Origin: CAYHHI01 sp964356335
GTDB lineage: Bacteria > Arandabacterota > Arandabacteria > Arandabacterales > Arandabacteraceae
Direction of reading: 5' to 3'
DNA: 64,000 bases
Assembly: GCA_964356335.1 (NCBI GenBank)
Contig: CAYHHI010000009.1
Location: 1 to 64,000, forward strand
Program-made: the position numbers and the translations under genes
In this document: piece by piece, positions 9,601 through 17,414 of the stretch
Position numbering within the stretch: position 1 is the first letter of the stretch
Layout of the letters: each line of letters begins with the position of its first letter
Notes under the pieces: generated by a model
The model's database searches: none
What the model was told of the DNA's origin: nothing
The model's input: the letters and a program-made list of their open reading frames with translations, nothing else

Positions 9601-10030
9601 CGAAACCGATATCGCAGCTTACATCCCGAACACCTACGTTGAGGACGACAAGCAGCGAATGGTCTTCTACAAGCGCCTGATTGAGACGCGCAAGGTTGAC
9701 GATGTTCACCACCTCGAGATTGAACTCGAGGACCGCTACGGGCCCATTCCCGATGAGGCACGGAATCTCCTCGACTTTCAGCGAATCCGGATTCTTGCGG
9801 CCACAAGCGGCACGGAACGCATCGTCGTGAAACAGACGCTGATGCTGCTTGAGGGAAGAAAGGACGAGAGGATTCCCAAGCGCGTGATTGAAAACATCGT
9901 GAAGCAGGGCATAGAGATCGAGCTCCAGTCTGGGGAAAGGCCGGGCATAAAACTCGCGGCTGTCCCTAAAACTGCGGCTGACAGGCTCGCCCTCGCGAGA
10001 AAGGTATTGAACGCCATTCTTGAATTGTGA
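6638..10030 (+). CDS. mfd: Transcription-repair coupling factor
   Basis: 1130 residues from ATG 6638; earlier in-frame codons lie inside the previous gene and add only a non-homologous leader. The order of domains is that of Mfd: a UvrB-like N-terminal region that includes a DVGAFATRGGILDIYP stretch, the CarD-like RNA-polymerase-interacting domain at about 466-526 (LGVGDFVVHINHGIGQY), the RecG-like translocase with GDVGYGKTE near 616 and DEEQRFG near 717, TATPIPRTLHMAL, RGRVGRS, and the TRCF C-terminal domain near 984-1084. Mfd removes RNA polymerase stalled at DNA lesions and recruits UvrA. The 20-base overlap with the vWA gene is unusual company for mfd. Confidence 0.97.
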   Translation: MLSQIVEKIRRSESLENVLSVVRSAEHSVRLSGTVGSSTSILVSIIYRELDTTTAVVCPDDAEGIKEDLESLVGGDEVFYFPDWEILPYDEFSPHEAIVGTRLKTLSLLLEKRKGIVVIPLRAFLRSIIPPQDLGSNVLSLSLKEAIEPQVLISKLLQIGYARSQVVEDVGAFATRGGILDIYPQGADNPVRIELLGDEIESIREFDPISQRSVKKIASLKILPAREVVLSDDAISNFMANIRGKRLKGTFIEDVVIHVRDRFFFDGIEAYAPQFYSDRVTISSYLPAGTRYIMLEREVLEEKSEAAIGEATVRFRDMEGTANGFPPPEKVFSGIADEIGHLPAGRTIEISHLETARDSTPLHFRSSEPFAGNLKVLGATIGEATRAGYRTYILCDNIGQVERLEEIMAEGDGSVAIGVGNLREGFTFPEAKLRVITDHEIFGRYKRKARYPRFRGEGPIESYRVLGVGDFVVHINHGIGQYGGIERLVVEGRETECMLVHYQDGDKLYVPIDQLDLIQKYTGKDGEPPALSKLGGAGWERIKARTKKAIREMAEELIRIYALRRARPGHAFKPDTRWQKELEASFIYDDTPDQARATEEIKRDMERPKPMDRLVCGDVGYGKTEVAIRAAFKAMMDGKQVAVLVPTTVLAQQHYYTFRERLADYPVTVQMLSRFRTPREQKEIIDGLAKGSIDTAIGTHRLIQKDVQFKDLGLVIIDEEQRFGVAHKEAFKKMRATVDVLTLTATPIPRTLHMALMGARDMSTVDTPPKDRLPVETEVVQFDEEIIVSAVLRELDRGGQVFFVHNRVETIDAMATHLTELLPQVRLAVAHGQMHERDLERVMLDFIDRKYDILVSTMIVESGLDIPNVNTIVVNRADTFGLAQLYQLRGRVGRSRHRAYAYLLVPKGQRLTEVQRKRLRTIVEFTELGSGLKIAMRDLEIRGVGNILGPEQSGYIAEVGFDLYVKLLEEAVKELKGEPIEARVETRIETDIAAYIPNTYVEDDKQRMVFYKRLIETRKVDDVHHLEIELEDRYGPIPDEARNLLDFQRIRILAATSGTERIVVKQTLMLLEGRKDERIPKRVIENIVKQGIEIELQSGERPGIKLAAVPKTAADRLALARKVLNAILEL

Positions 10031-10061
10031 TACGGTGGCTTGTATGAAAGGAGAGTATGCC

Positions 10062-11771
10062 ATGCGACTATTGATCATCACCATTCTGAGCGGTGCGATC
10101 ATAGGCTTTTCACTTTCTTGCACCAAGACCGACAACAAGGTGGCGGCGCGCGTTGGCAAGGATGCGATCACGGTCAAGATGATCAAGGATCAGTATCTTG
10201 CGATAACGCCAGCGGCACGGGCGGACCTTAAGACCATCGATGAGAAGGAGGCCTTTGCCAAGGACATCGTTTCCAAAGAGATTCTTAAGCTGGAAGCGCT
10301 GAAAATGGGGCTTGATAGACTCCCGGAGGTTACCAGGGCAGGCCAGAGTGCTCTGACGAGGCAAGCCTGGCAATCCTTTTACGAAGAACAGGTGCGGTCG
10401 CAGGCAAAAATCACGGACCAGGAGTTACAGGCCCTTTACGCCAAGCAGCGAACCACCTACCACCTTGCGTGGATATTGGTGAGAGCAAAAATGCTTGCTG
10501 ACGAGCTGGTACGAAGGGTCCAGAATGGTGAGGATTTCGGGAAGATTGCAAGCACTTACTCCATTGATCCCTCAAGAACCCAGAATGGGGACACCGGCTT
10601 TAGGTCCTTGGGAACCATGCCCGCTGCTGTGGAGGAGAAGATCATGGCGATGTCTCCAGGAGAGACAAGCGGCGTAATCCCGTATGAGGACTACTACGTG
10701 ATTCTTAAACTGATCGAGAAGAAGGAACAGGAACCGGCGCCTTTCGAGCAATCGCGCGAAGGGCTAGAGGCAATGCTGAGAGTAGACAAAGAGACTGCCA
10801 AGCAGCGGGAGTTGGCTCGAGAGATCAAGAAGGCCTATGATCTCACCTTCAATCAGGGCGCCGTGGATCTGATCGTTTCGAAGACCAACGCCCTTTATCA
10901 ATCTGCGGATACTCCCCTTGGCAAGGTCCCTGAGTTCTCAGATGAGGAACTGGATAGGGAGATAGGCAAGTGGAAGGGTGGTGTGTGGAAGATAAAGAAT
11001 TATGTCGCTAGCATCAACTCGCTGCGGGACTACATGAGGCCCGGCCGCGGAGCGGACAGGGCGAGCATAGAATCCATGGTCGGCGATTACATAACCGGGG
11101 AGCTGTGGCGCGCTGAGATAAAGGCCAAGGGATATGAAACCAGGCCGGAAGTTGTCAAGGCAGCCAATCGGGCGACAGAAGAAACGGTCGTATCGGCGCT
11201 TCATGATCAGCTGATAAAGGACGTCAAGGTCGACGATGAGACGGTCAAGGCGTTCTATGACGAACACAAAGCAGAGATGATGACCGAGCCCGGGGCGAGG
11301 ATTGCAATAATAGTGTTGAAGGATGAGGCGGAAGCCAAAGCGGTGTATGACCAACTCAAGGGTGGAACCAAGTTTGAGACTCTTGCCAGGCAGAAGTCAG
11401 CAGATGTGGAAACCGGCAAGGACGGGGGGGAGCTCGCGCGGCCGCTTTACAGGCAGGAGATTGAGCAATTCCCGGATGTCCAGGAGGTCCTGAACAATCT
11501 CCAGGTCGGCGCGTACTCGACCCCGATCGAGATTCCCCCGGGATTTGGGGCCGAAGGGTACATGATGATCAAGTTGCTTGAAAGGATAGAGGCGAGGCAG
11601 ATGGAGCTCGCGGAGATCAAAGAGATGCTGACTCCTCAGGTGCTTCAGCTTGAGCAGGACAAGGCCTTTGCCGCCTGGCTCAAGTCCAAGATGGAAGAGC
11701 ACAAGGTCGAGATCTATCCAGATGCGCTGAATGCCGTAGACTTCACGCAACTGAAGAATCAGGGGACGTGA
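10062..11771 (+). CDS. Lipoprotein peptidyl-prolyl isomerase (PpiC/SurA-like)
   Basis: 569 residues from ATG 10062, chosen because AAAGGAG lies 8 bases upstream and the product opens with a lipoprotein signal ending in FSLSC. After a SurA-like N-terminal helical segment there is a parvulin-type domain (residues about 140-235, with a DTGFRSLG stretch and GETSGVIPYEDYYVILKL). Further on is a second, more diverged parvulin-like domain near 410-520 that keeps a DGGELARPLYRQEIEQFP stretch. It is probably a lipid-anchored periplasmic foldase/chaperone for outer-membrane proteins. It lies 31 bases after mfd and is followed after one base by a second foldase gene. Confidence 0.88.
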   Translation: MRLLIITILSGAIIGFSLSCTKTDNKVAARVGKDAITVKMIKDQYLAITPAARADLKTIDEKEAFAKDIVSKEILKLEALKMGLDRLPEVTRAGQSALTRQAWQSFYEEQVRSQAKITDQELQALYAKQRTTYHLAWILVRAKMLADELVRRVQNGEDFGKIASTYSIDPSRTQNGDTGFRSLGTMPAAVEEKIMAMSPGETSGVIPYEDYYVILKLIEKKEQEPAPFEQSREGLEAMLRVDKETAKQRELAREIKKAYDLTFNQGAVDLIVSKTNALYQSADTPLGKVPEFSDEELDREIGKWKGGVWKIKNYVASINSLRDYMRPGRGADRASIESMVGDYITGELWRAEIKAKGYETRPEVVKAANRATEETVVSALHDQLIKDVKVDDETVKAFYDEHKAEMMTEPGARIAIIVLKDEAEAKAVYDQLKGGTKFETLARQKSADVETGKDGGELARPLYRQEIEQFPDVQEVLNNLQVGAYSTPIEIPPGFGAEGYMMIKLLERIEARQMELAEIKEMLTPQVLQLEQDKAFAAWLKSKMEEHKVEIYPDALNAVDFTQLKNQGT

Positions 11772-11772
11772 C

Positions 11773-13062
11773 ATGCGCCACTTGTTCCCGCTATTTCTCC
11801 TGACACTGGTGGTCGCGGCCGGCGCGAATGCGCAGGAGATTGCTGACCGCGTAGTCGCGATCGTTGACAAGAGCCCCGTTTTCTCGAGCGACGTGGATGC
11901 GGCCCTCGGGGAGGAACTCTACATAAGGAAGCTGCGCGGAGAGGCGCTGCCATCCGATTCGGCAGGGCTCGCAGCCTTGCGCGATGAACTGCTTGAAAGC
12001 ATAATAGACAGACAGATCGTGATCGCCAAGGCGGAGAAGGAGAGTGTCGAGGTCACACCGACCGAGGTGGAAGACAGGCTTGACCAGTGGGTTGCCGATC
12101 TTGTCAAGAGCTCGGGCTCTGAGGCGGCATTCACCCGGGAGCTGGAGAAACAGAACCTTACGCTTGGCGATCTCAAGGACCGCTACAGAAAGGATACCGA
12201 AGAGCAGCTGATGGTCTCCAAGTTCATGAAGAAACAGTTCGAGGCGATTGGCGTCTCCGAAAGTGAAATCTTGCGCTTCTTCCAGAACAAGTATGATTCG
12301 ATCCCCAGCCTTCCCGAGGTCGTGGGCATCGCTCACATAATCATTTCTCCTCAGATTTCGGCGGCGAAAGAATCGGAGGTTGTCGGAAGAGTCACCAGGG
12401 TCACGAATCGCCTGAAGAGCGGAGAGGCTTTCGACAAGGTGGCGCGGGAGGTGTCAGACGACGAGATCACGCGTGGAAACGGGGGCGAAATCGGCCTTGT
12501 GAAGCTTGAAGATCTCCAACAGGAGATTGCCGGTGTCGCGGCCAAGCTCCAGGCGGGACAGGTTTCCGAGCCCTTCAGGATCAGGTACGGGATTGAGATA
12601 GTGAAACTGGATGAGAAGAGCGACGACAGATATAGGCTTCGGCATATATTCATCAAGTTTTCTCCGAATGTTGAAGATAGTGCAAAAGCGCTACGCCTTG
12701 CCGAAGACATAAGGTCGCGCCTGGTCGCCGGAGAGAGTTTCGAGACCTTGGCACGGCAGTACAGCGAGGACCAGGGGACCAAGGAAAAGGGCGGCTATCT
12801 TGGCGAGATCGAAGTCAGCGCCCTTGATGAAGCCTACGCGGATGCCCTCGCCGGGCTCAATCCGGGAGACCTCTCACAGGTCATACCAACACCTCGTGGC
12901 TTCCAGATCCTGAAGCTCATCTCGCGGACTGCGGCGAGGAAGCCGAGCCAGGAGGAAGCGAAGGCCTGGATCAGGAATGTGATTGAGACAAGGAAACGGG
13001 AGGAGCAATTCACCGGGTGGCTCGATACCGCGAGGCAGGAGATATACGTTAAGAAGCTCTAA
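11773..13062 (+). CDS. surA: Periplasmic SurA-like chaperone/PPIase
   Basis: 429 residues, the usual SurA size. A signal peptide (MRHLFPLFLLTLVVAAGANA) leads into a SurA-N domain beginning with IADRVVAIVDKSPVFSSDVD. Two parvulin domains follow, at about 178-280 and 287-390; the second is the better conserved, with LRHIFIKF, GGYLGEIE and VIPTPRGFQILKL. SurA escorts unfolded outer-membrane proteins across the periplasm. The ATG is one base past the previous stop, so translation is probably coupled to the lipoprotein isomerase. Two foldases in tandem fit the many beta-barrel and exported proteins in this window. Confidence 0.9.
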   Translation: MRHLFPLFLLTLVVAAGANAQEIADRVVAIVDKSPVFSSDVDAALGEELYIRKLRGEALPSDSAGLAALRDELLESIIDRQIVIAKAEKESVEVTPTEVEDRLDQWVADLVKSSGSEAAFTRELEKQNLTLGDLKDRYRKDTEEQLMVSKFMKKQFEAIGVSESEILRFFQNKYDSIPSLPEVVGIAHIIISPQISAAKESEVVGRVTRVTNRLKSGEAFDKVAREVSDDEITRGNGGEIGLVKLEDLQQEIAGVAAKLQAGQVSEPFRIRYGIEIVKLDEKSDDRYRLRHIFIKFSPNVEDSAKALRLAEDIRSRLVAGESFETLARQYSEDQGTKEKGGYLGEIEVSALDEAYADALAGLNPGDLSQVIPTPRGFQILKLISRTAARKPSQEEAKAWIRNVIETRKREEQFTGWLDTARQEIYVKKL

Positions 13063-13064
13063 AG

Positions 13065-13331
13065 GTGCGACTCGACATCTTTTTAAAACGGACCGGCCTT
13101 CTGAAGCAGCGGACACTTTCCAAAGAATTGTGTGCGAGGGGGCGGGTCCGAGTAGATGGAGGAGAGGCGAAGGCAAGCAAAGAAATCGCCCCTGGCCATA
13201 CCATCACACTTGAGACGGCGCACGGATTCCTTGAGATCGAAGTAATAGGTCTTCCCGATAGGAACCATAAGCGAAAAGACGGTGGGGCCTTCTTTAGAAT
13301 CATAGAGGAAAGACGCGAGGAAGTATTCTAA
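13065..13331 (+). CDS. Small S4-domain RNA-binding protein (RqcP/Hsp15-like)
   Basis: 88 residues, GTG start two bases after the surA stop, so translation is very likely coupled. The N-terminal half is an S4 domain: MRLDIFLKRTGLLKQRTLSK, then CARGRVRVDGGEAKASKEI and a G-x-x-I-T-L strand. A basic tail follows. The length and architecture match the RqcP (YabO)/Hsp15 family, which bind the ribosome or 50S-nascent-chain complexes and help rescue stalled translation. I cannot tell RqcP from Hsp15 with certainty. Confidence 0.85.
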   Translation: MRLDIFLKRTGLLKQRTLSKELCARGRVRVDGGEAKASKEIAPGHTITLETAHGFLEIEVIGLPDRNHKRKDGGAFFRIIEERREEVF

Positions 13332-13372
13332 GTGATATCTTGCGGACGCTGCGCGTTTGGTTTCCAGGGCTT

Positions 13373-14494
13373 ATGATGAAATCAAGGACGAGAACCAAAA
13401 CATCCGGATCAATCACCCGTGGGGGCGATGACCTGCCCAGGATTGCAGTCACAATGGGCGACCCCGGCGGCATAGGCCCGGAGGTTGCACTCAAGGCGTT
13501 GCGTGATCCTGCGGTTTGGAAAGTCTGTGAGCCCATCCTCGTCGGCGATGGCCGGTTCCTGAGAAACCTGGCGCGCCTGCATAGACTCTGGGTCAAGGTC
13601 GAATGTTTCCCCTGGCGCGATCCTGGCAAGCCCGGCATATCGGGGAGAACGACGGGACGCGGGCAAGTGATTTCCTTTCGCGAGCTGAAGAAACTTAAGC
13701 GAAGTATTTGGGTGCACGACGGGGTTCGGGTCAGCAAGTCGGCCCCTCTCGGGAGACCGAGCAAAGCAGGTGGCAGGGCTGCGGGCGGGGCGATTGAGGA
13801 AGCAGTAAGACTTGCAGCAGGGGGTCGGGTGGAAGGAATCGCAACGGCTCCCGTATCTAAGGAATCCCTCGCACTCGCAGGCTACGGCATGGTGGGGCAT
13901 ACCGAGTTGATTGCAGATCTCACGGGGACCAAGAGATATGCCATGCTGATGGTGAGCAAAGGTCTCCGCGTCGTCTTCGCGACTACGCACCTGCCCCTGC
14001 GGAGCGTGGCGCGCAGCATCACGGTCAAGAACCTTCTCGAGAAATTCAATCTCGCGCAGGAGTACTTGCGGCTCTACATGGGACTTGATGAGGTCATTAT
14101 GGGAGTGTGTTGTCTAAATCCGCATTGTGGAGAAGGCGGGTGCCTGAGCAGAGAGGAGCAGACTATAATCGAACCCGCGATTGTGCAAGCGAGGAGGCAG
14201 GGGATGAACGTTCACGGGCCTTATCCTGCTGATACGATATTCTGGTCGACGATCGCCAGAGGTTTTGATGCTATTGTCGCAATGTATCACGACCAGGGGA
14301 TGATACCTATCAAGAGGGGTGACCGCGACAAGATTGTGAACATAACCATGGGGATCCCATTCGTCAGGACATCTCCTGGGCACGGGACCGCCTTCGATCT
14401 TACGGGCGAGGGCCGCGCTTCGGAGGGTGGCATGGTGAATGCCATTTTAGAGTGTGCCAGGATAGCAAAGCGAGTAAGATTGGCCGGAAGGTGA
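13373..14494 (+). CDS. pdxA: 4-hydroxythreonine-4-phosphate dehydrogenase
   Basis: 373 residues. Two adjacent ATGs (13373 and 13376) are possible; AGGG at 13366-13369 fits 13376 slightly better. PdxA oxidises 4-phospho-hydroxy-threonine in the DXP-dependent pyridoxal phosphate pathway. The family's three metal-binding His are visible: GHTEL, TTHLPL and YHDQGMIP. The N-terminal motif PRIAVTMGDPGGIGPEVALK and the RTSPGHGTAFD segment are also present. It has a basic N-terminal extension of about 22 residues not typical of the family. The partner enzyme PdxJ is encoded separately at 60226-60939. Confidence 0.95.
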   Translation: MMKSRTRTKTSGSITRGGDDLPRIAVTMGDPGGIGPEVALKALRDPAVWKVCEPILVGDGRFLRNLARLHRLWVKVECFPWRDPGKPGISGRTTGRGQVISFRELKKLKRSIWVHDGVRVSKSAPLGRPSKAGGRAAGGAIEEAVRLAAGGRVEGIATAPVSKESLALAGYGMVGHTELIADLTGTKRYAMLMVSKGLRVVFATTHLPLRSVARSITVKNLLEKFNLAQEYLRLYMGLDEVIMGVCCLNPHCGEGGCLSREEQTIIEPAIVQARRQGMNVHGPYPADTIFWSTIARGFDAIVAMYHDQGMIPIKRGDRDKIVNITMGIPFVRTSPGHGTAFDLTGEGRASEGGMVNAILECARIAKRVRLAGR

Positions 14495-14554
14495 GAGAGG
14501 TATCACCGGGAGCGCCGGGGCGGCATAGCATTCATATACCAGCGAGGTCGTGAG

Positions 14555-15238
14555 ATGTTAGTCGAGTTCAGAGAGGTCGACAAGATCTATGAAGGGGGCC
14601 GGGCGGCTCTCAAGGATGTGAGTTTTTCGATGGACAGGGGGGAATTCGTCTTCCTTGTCGGGCCTTCGGGAGCGGGCAAGACAACGGTCTTGAGGCACAT
14701 CTACATGGAGGAGTTTCCGACAAGCGGAGACGTGGAAGTCGGAGACTACGAGTCGTCTGCAATAAAGGGGAGAGAGATCCCGTTCCTCAGGAGGAAGATC
14801 GGCATTGTGTTTCAGGATTTCAGGCTCTTGAGCGACTTGAGCGCATTTGAGAATGTCGCGATTGCCCTCAGGGCCGCCGGCAAGGGGGGCAACGAGTTGA
14901 GGAAATTGGTGAACTCCATCCTCTACTCCGTCGGGCTTTCTTCGAAACGGCACGTGCGCCCAGGGAAACTCTCGGGTGGCGAGCAGCAGCGAGTCGCTAT
15001 GGCGCGGGCAATAGCACTGAGACCGGAGATTCTGCTTGCCGATGAACCGACAGGCAATCTCGATCCCGATACAGCGGGACAGATATTCGACCTTCTCGTC
15101 GAGATAAATAGGGGAGGCACGTCCACGCTTGTTGCGACACATGACTATCGCCACGCTGAACGATTGGGTAAGAGAGTGATAAGAATCCAGGAAGGTAGGA
15201 TTGTATCTGACGGGGGACTCCAAACTTGTACCACTTAA
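14555..15238 (+). CDS. ftsE: Cell-division ABC transporter ATPase FtsE
   Basis: 227 residues. Walker A GPSGAGKTT at 36-44, Q-loop VFQDFRLL, signature LSGGEQQR, Walker B ILLADEPTGNLD and the switch ATHD are all intact. The adjacent FtsX gene overlaps by 13 bases, which identifies this as FtsE rather than a LolD-type ATPase. FtsEX sits at the division septum and uses ATP to control periplasmic cell-wall hydrolases through an EnvC-like partner, which is encoded next. Confidence 0.95.
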   Translation: MLVEFREVDKIYEGGRAALKDVSFSMDRGEFVFLVGPSGAGKTTVLRHIYMEEFPTSGDVEVGDYESSAIKGREIPFLRRKIGIVFQDFRLLSDLSAFENVAIALRAAGKGGNELRKLVNSILYSVGLSSKRHVRPGKLSGGEQQRVAMARAIALRPEILLADEPTGNLDPDTAGQIFDLLVEINRGGTSTLVATHDYRHAERLGKRVIRIQEGRIVSDGGLQTCTT

Positions 15239-16089
15239 GACAGGCTCTTTCGGGCATCAAACGCGCAGGGTTCATGTCAGTTGCGTGTGTCATCATCATG
15301 ACTTTTTCTCTGCTGATCCTGGGGATCTTTCTCCTCGCCACAGCGAATCTGCGGGGGCTTTTGAGGTATGCCCACGAGAAGGTGGAGATCGTGGCTTTTC
15401 TCCAGGATGGAACAGAGCAGTCAACGCTGGACTCACTCACGACAGAGATAGAGAAGATTAAAGTCGTAGAAGATCTCCGTTATGTGAGTCCCGCGGAGGC
15501 GCTTGACAGGCTGAAAGGGGAGTTCGGTCCCAAGAGCTATCTTCTGGACGCTCTCGAGGAGAATCCGCTTCCATCATCCTTTGAAATCACGCTAAAGCCA
15601 CGCTACCGGTTCAAAGCGATCGTCGAAAGTCTTTCCGATCAGATTTCCACGATGCCCGGGGTGGAAGACGTAAGCTACGGAAGTGGCTGGATTGCACGTC
15701 TCGAGAAGATCGTGAGGGCGTTGGCGCTCGCCGATATCGGCGTGGGACTCATTGTCGGCATTGCCGCGATATTCACCGTATCGTACACGGTGAGGCTTAC
15801 GCTTTACGCTCGGCGAGAAACCATGAAGGTGTTGAAGCTGGTTGGTGCGACCGACTTCTTTGTGATGGCACCATTTCTCCTGGAGGGAGCGATTCACGGT
15901 GCTGGGGCGGTCGTGCTCTCCCTGGTCGTCATGTTCATTGGTTACAGGGTTGTCGATGTAAGGGTGCCGCAGGTGACGTTCATGCCGGCGAGCATGATCT
16001 TGTTCTTTGCTGTCTTCGGTATGGCCATTGCCGTGCTTGGAAGCTGGGTCTCCCTGAGGGCGTTTATGAAGGAGAAGACCCGGGGATGA
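15226..16089 (+). CDS. ftsX: Cell-division protein FtsX
   Basis: 287 residues, TTG start overlapping the end of ftsE by 13 bases. The topology is that of FtsX: a short cytoplasmic N-terminus, a first helix (about 17-42), a periplasmic domain (about 43-160) containing VEIVAFLQDGTEQ and a KPRYRF strand, and then three closely spaced helices near 165-190, 210-235 and 258-280. It ends in an ATGA overlap with the EnvC-like gene. FtsX carries the FtsE conformational signal across the membrane to the hydrolase activator. Confidence 0.93.
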   Translation: MYHLRQALSGIKRAGFMSVACVIIMTFSLLILGIFLLATANLRGLLRYAHEKVEIVAFLQDGTEQSTLDSLTTEIEKIKVVEDLRYVSPAEALDRLKGEFGPKSYLLDALEENPLPSSFEITLKPRYRFKAIVESLSDQISTMPGVEDVSYGSGWIARLEKIVRALALADIGVGLIVGIAAIFTVSYTVRLTLYARRETMKVLKLVGATDFFVMAPFLLEGAIHGAGAVVLSLVVMFIGYRVVDVRVPQVTFMPASMILFFAVFGMAIAVLGSWVSLRAFMKEKTRG

Positions 16090-17321
16090 GGGCACTTCGA
16101 TCTGGCGCCGCCGGTTTGCCAGTTTTCTTTGTCCTGATGATCACATCTGTGGCACTCATGCAGACGGGCTTAGCCCGAGCCGCCTTCGCACAGGAGGCCG
16201 GCCAGGGGCAGGCCGACACCTTGCGGGCTCCAGACACGGAAGCCGAGATCAAAGCCAAAGAGCAGGAGCTCGAGCACATCAGGAAGGATATTGAGGAAAA
16301 GAGGAGAGAGGCCGCAGATATCGCTGGTCAGGAACAAGATCTCACGGGCGAGATCGATAGGCTAAACGAGGAAATGAGTGTAAACCAGGAGCTCCTGAAC
16401 AAACTTGCTCAGAAGAAGGCCGTGATCCTCGAGGATCTGGGATATGCCCAGGAGGATCTGGCACGCGCCCAGGCGTCGCTCGGCATGGCGAGTGACATGC
16501 TGGGGTCGCGCCTCCGAGGGATCTACAAATTCGGCCGGGGCGAGGTGATGGAAGTGATCCTGACCTCGAAGACTTTTGCTGATCTGGCGAAGCGAATCTA
16601 TTATCTTTCGGTTGTGGCCGATCACGACAGGGAGCTCATGGTTGCCTTCGAACAGACGGTCGAGACCAGGCGGGTCCTGGTCGAGCACATCCAAAGCAAG
16701 CGGGCACGGCTTGAGCAGACCGAGGCCGAGGTGGCGGAGGAGACCCAGAATCTCATGATCAGGAAAGAGGAGCGGGATGCCCTTGTCGCCAGGCTCAAAG
16801 ACAAGCGGTATTACTATGAGAATATGGCCCGTGATCTCCAGGAGGCGACGAGAAACCTTGAAGAAGTGCTCGGGAGGCTTGAGGCCGGGCGAGACGAGAC
16901 CGGCTATGCCGGCACTTCTTTCGCCGGCCAGATGGGGCGGCTCGTCTGGCCCTGTGAGGGTGAGGTGATCTCGGGGTTTGGGGTTGAAACGCACCCGAAG
17001 TTTGGGACAATCATTAAGAACAACGGCATGGACATAAAGGCGAGCGGTGGGGCAAGGGTGAGGGCGGTGGCAGCAGGGAGCGTGAGCTTCGCGGGGCCGC
17101 TTTCAGGATTCGGGAACTGCGTGATCATCGATCACGGGAGTGGGTATTATACGCTTTACGGACGTTTGGAATCTGTGGTTGTGAGCACGGGCTACGGGGT
17201 CGGTGAGGGCGACCCTGTCGGGTTCGTCGGAGAGACCAGCGCTCCGGAGGGCGCAGTTTTACACTTCGAGATAAGACAGGGGAAGAAAGCTCTTGATCCC
17301 GCAGCATGGCTCTTGAGGTAG
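16086..17321 (+). CDS. EnvC-like murein hydrolase activator with degenerate LytM domain
   Basis: 411 residues: a signal peptide ending near AFAQ, a long coiled coil (about 45-270) rich in Glu, Lys and Arg, and a C-terminal LytM/M23 fold (about 300-405). The catalytic residues of M23 enzymes are mostly lost: the first zinc His is Asn (NNGMDI, Asp kept), the YAHL His is Arg (YGRL), and the PHLHF pair is VLHF. A dead LytM domain behind a coiled coil, in an ATGA overlap with ftsX, is the EnvC arrangement, in which the protein activates amidases instead of cutting peptidoglycan itself. No amidase gene is visible in this window. Confidence 0.9.
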   Translation: MRALRSGAAGLPVFFVLMITSVALMQTGLARAAFAQEAGQGQADTLRAPDTEAEIKAKEQELEHIRKDIEEKRREAADIAGQEQDLTGEIDRLNEEMSVNQELLNKLAQKKAVILEDLGYAQEDLARAQASLGMASDMLGSRLRGIYKFGRGEVMEVILTSKTFADLAKRIYYLSVVADHDRELMVAFEQTVETRRVLVEHIQSKRARLEQTEAEVAEETQNLMIRKEERDALVARLKDKRYYYENMARDLQEATRNLEEVLGRLEAGRDETGYAGTSFAGQMGRLVWPCEGEVISGFGVETHPKFGTIIKNNGMDIKASGGARVRAVAAGSVSFAGPLSGFGNCVIIDHGSGYYTLYGRLESVVVSTGYGVGEGDPVGFVGETSAPEGAVLHFEIRQGKKALDPAAWLLR

Positions 17322-17361
17322 TGAGAGAGGTAGCGAATGAGACCCCGAACCCTATTGCTGT

Positions 17362-17375
17362 CCCCCCGCTGGGGG
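17362..17375. repeat. C-rich/G-rich hairpin between envC-like and PSP1 genes
   Basis: CCCCC-GCT-GGGGG type hairpin followed by a further G-run (TAGGGGGCTGTGGGG). It sits in the 84-base gap after the envC-like stop. There is no T-run, so it is not a clear terminator. It might reduce read-through or be another short dispersed repeat. Confidence 0.4.
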
Positions 17376-17414
17376 AACTGTAGGGGGCTGTGGGGCAGAT
17401 AGAGGGTGGTGGAG

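Noticed and set aside
8924..10186. Minus-strand open frame of 420 codons
   Set aside because: It is a shadow of mfd, which is certain. The translation has no family resemblance.
17362..17395. Intrinsic terminator after the envC-like gene
   Set aside because: A stable hairpin is present but no U-tract follows; called only as a hairpin.
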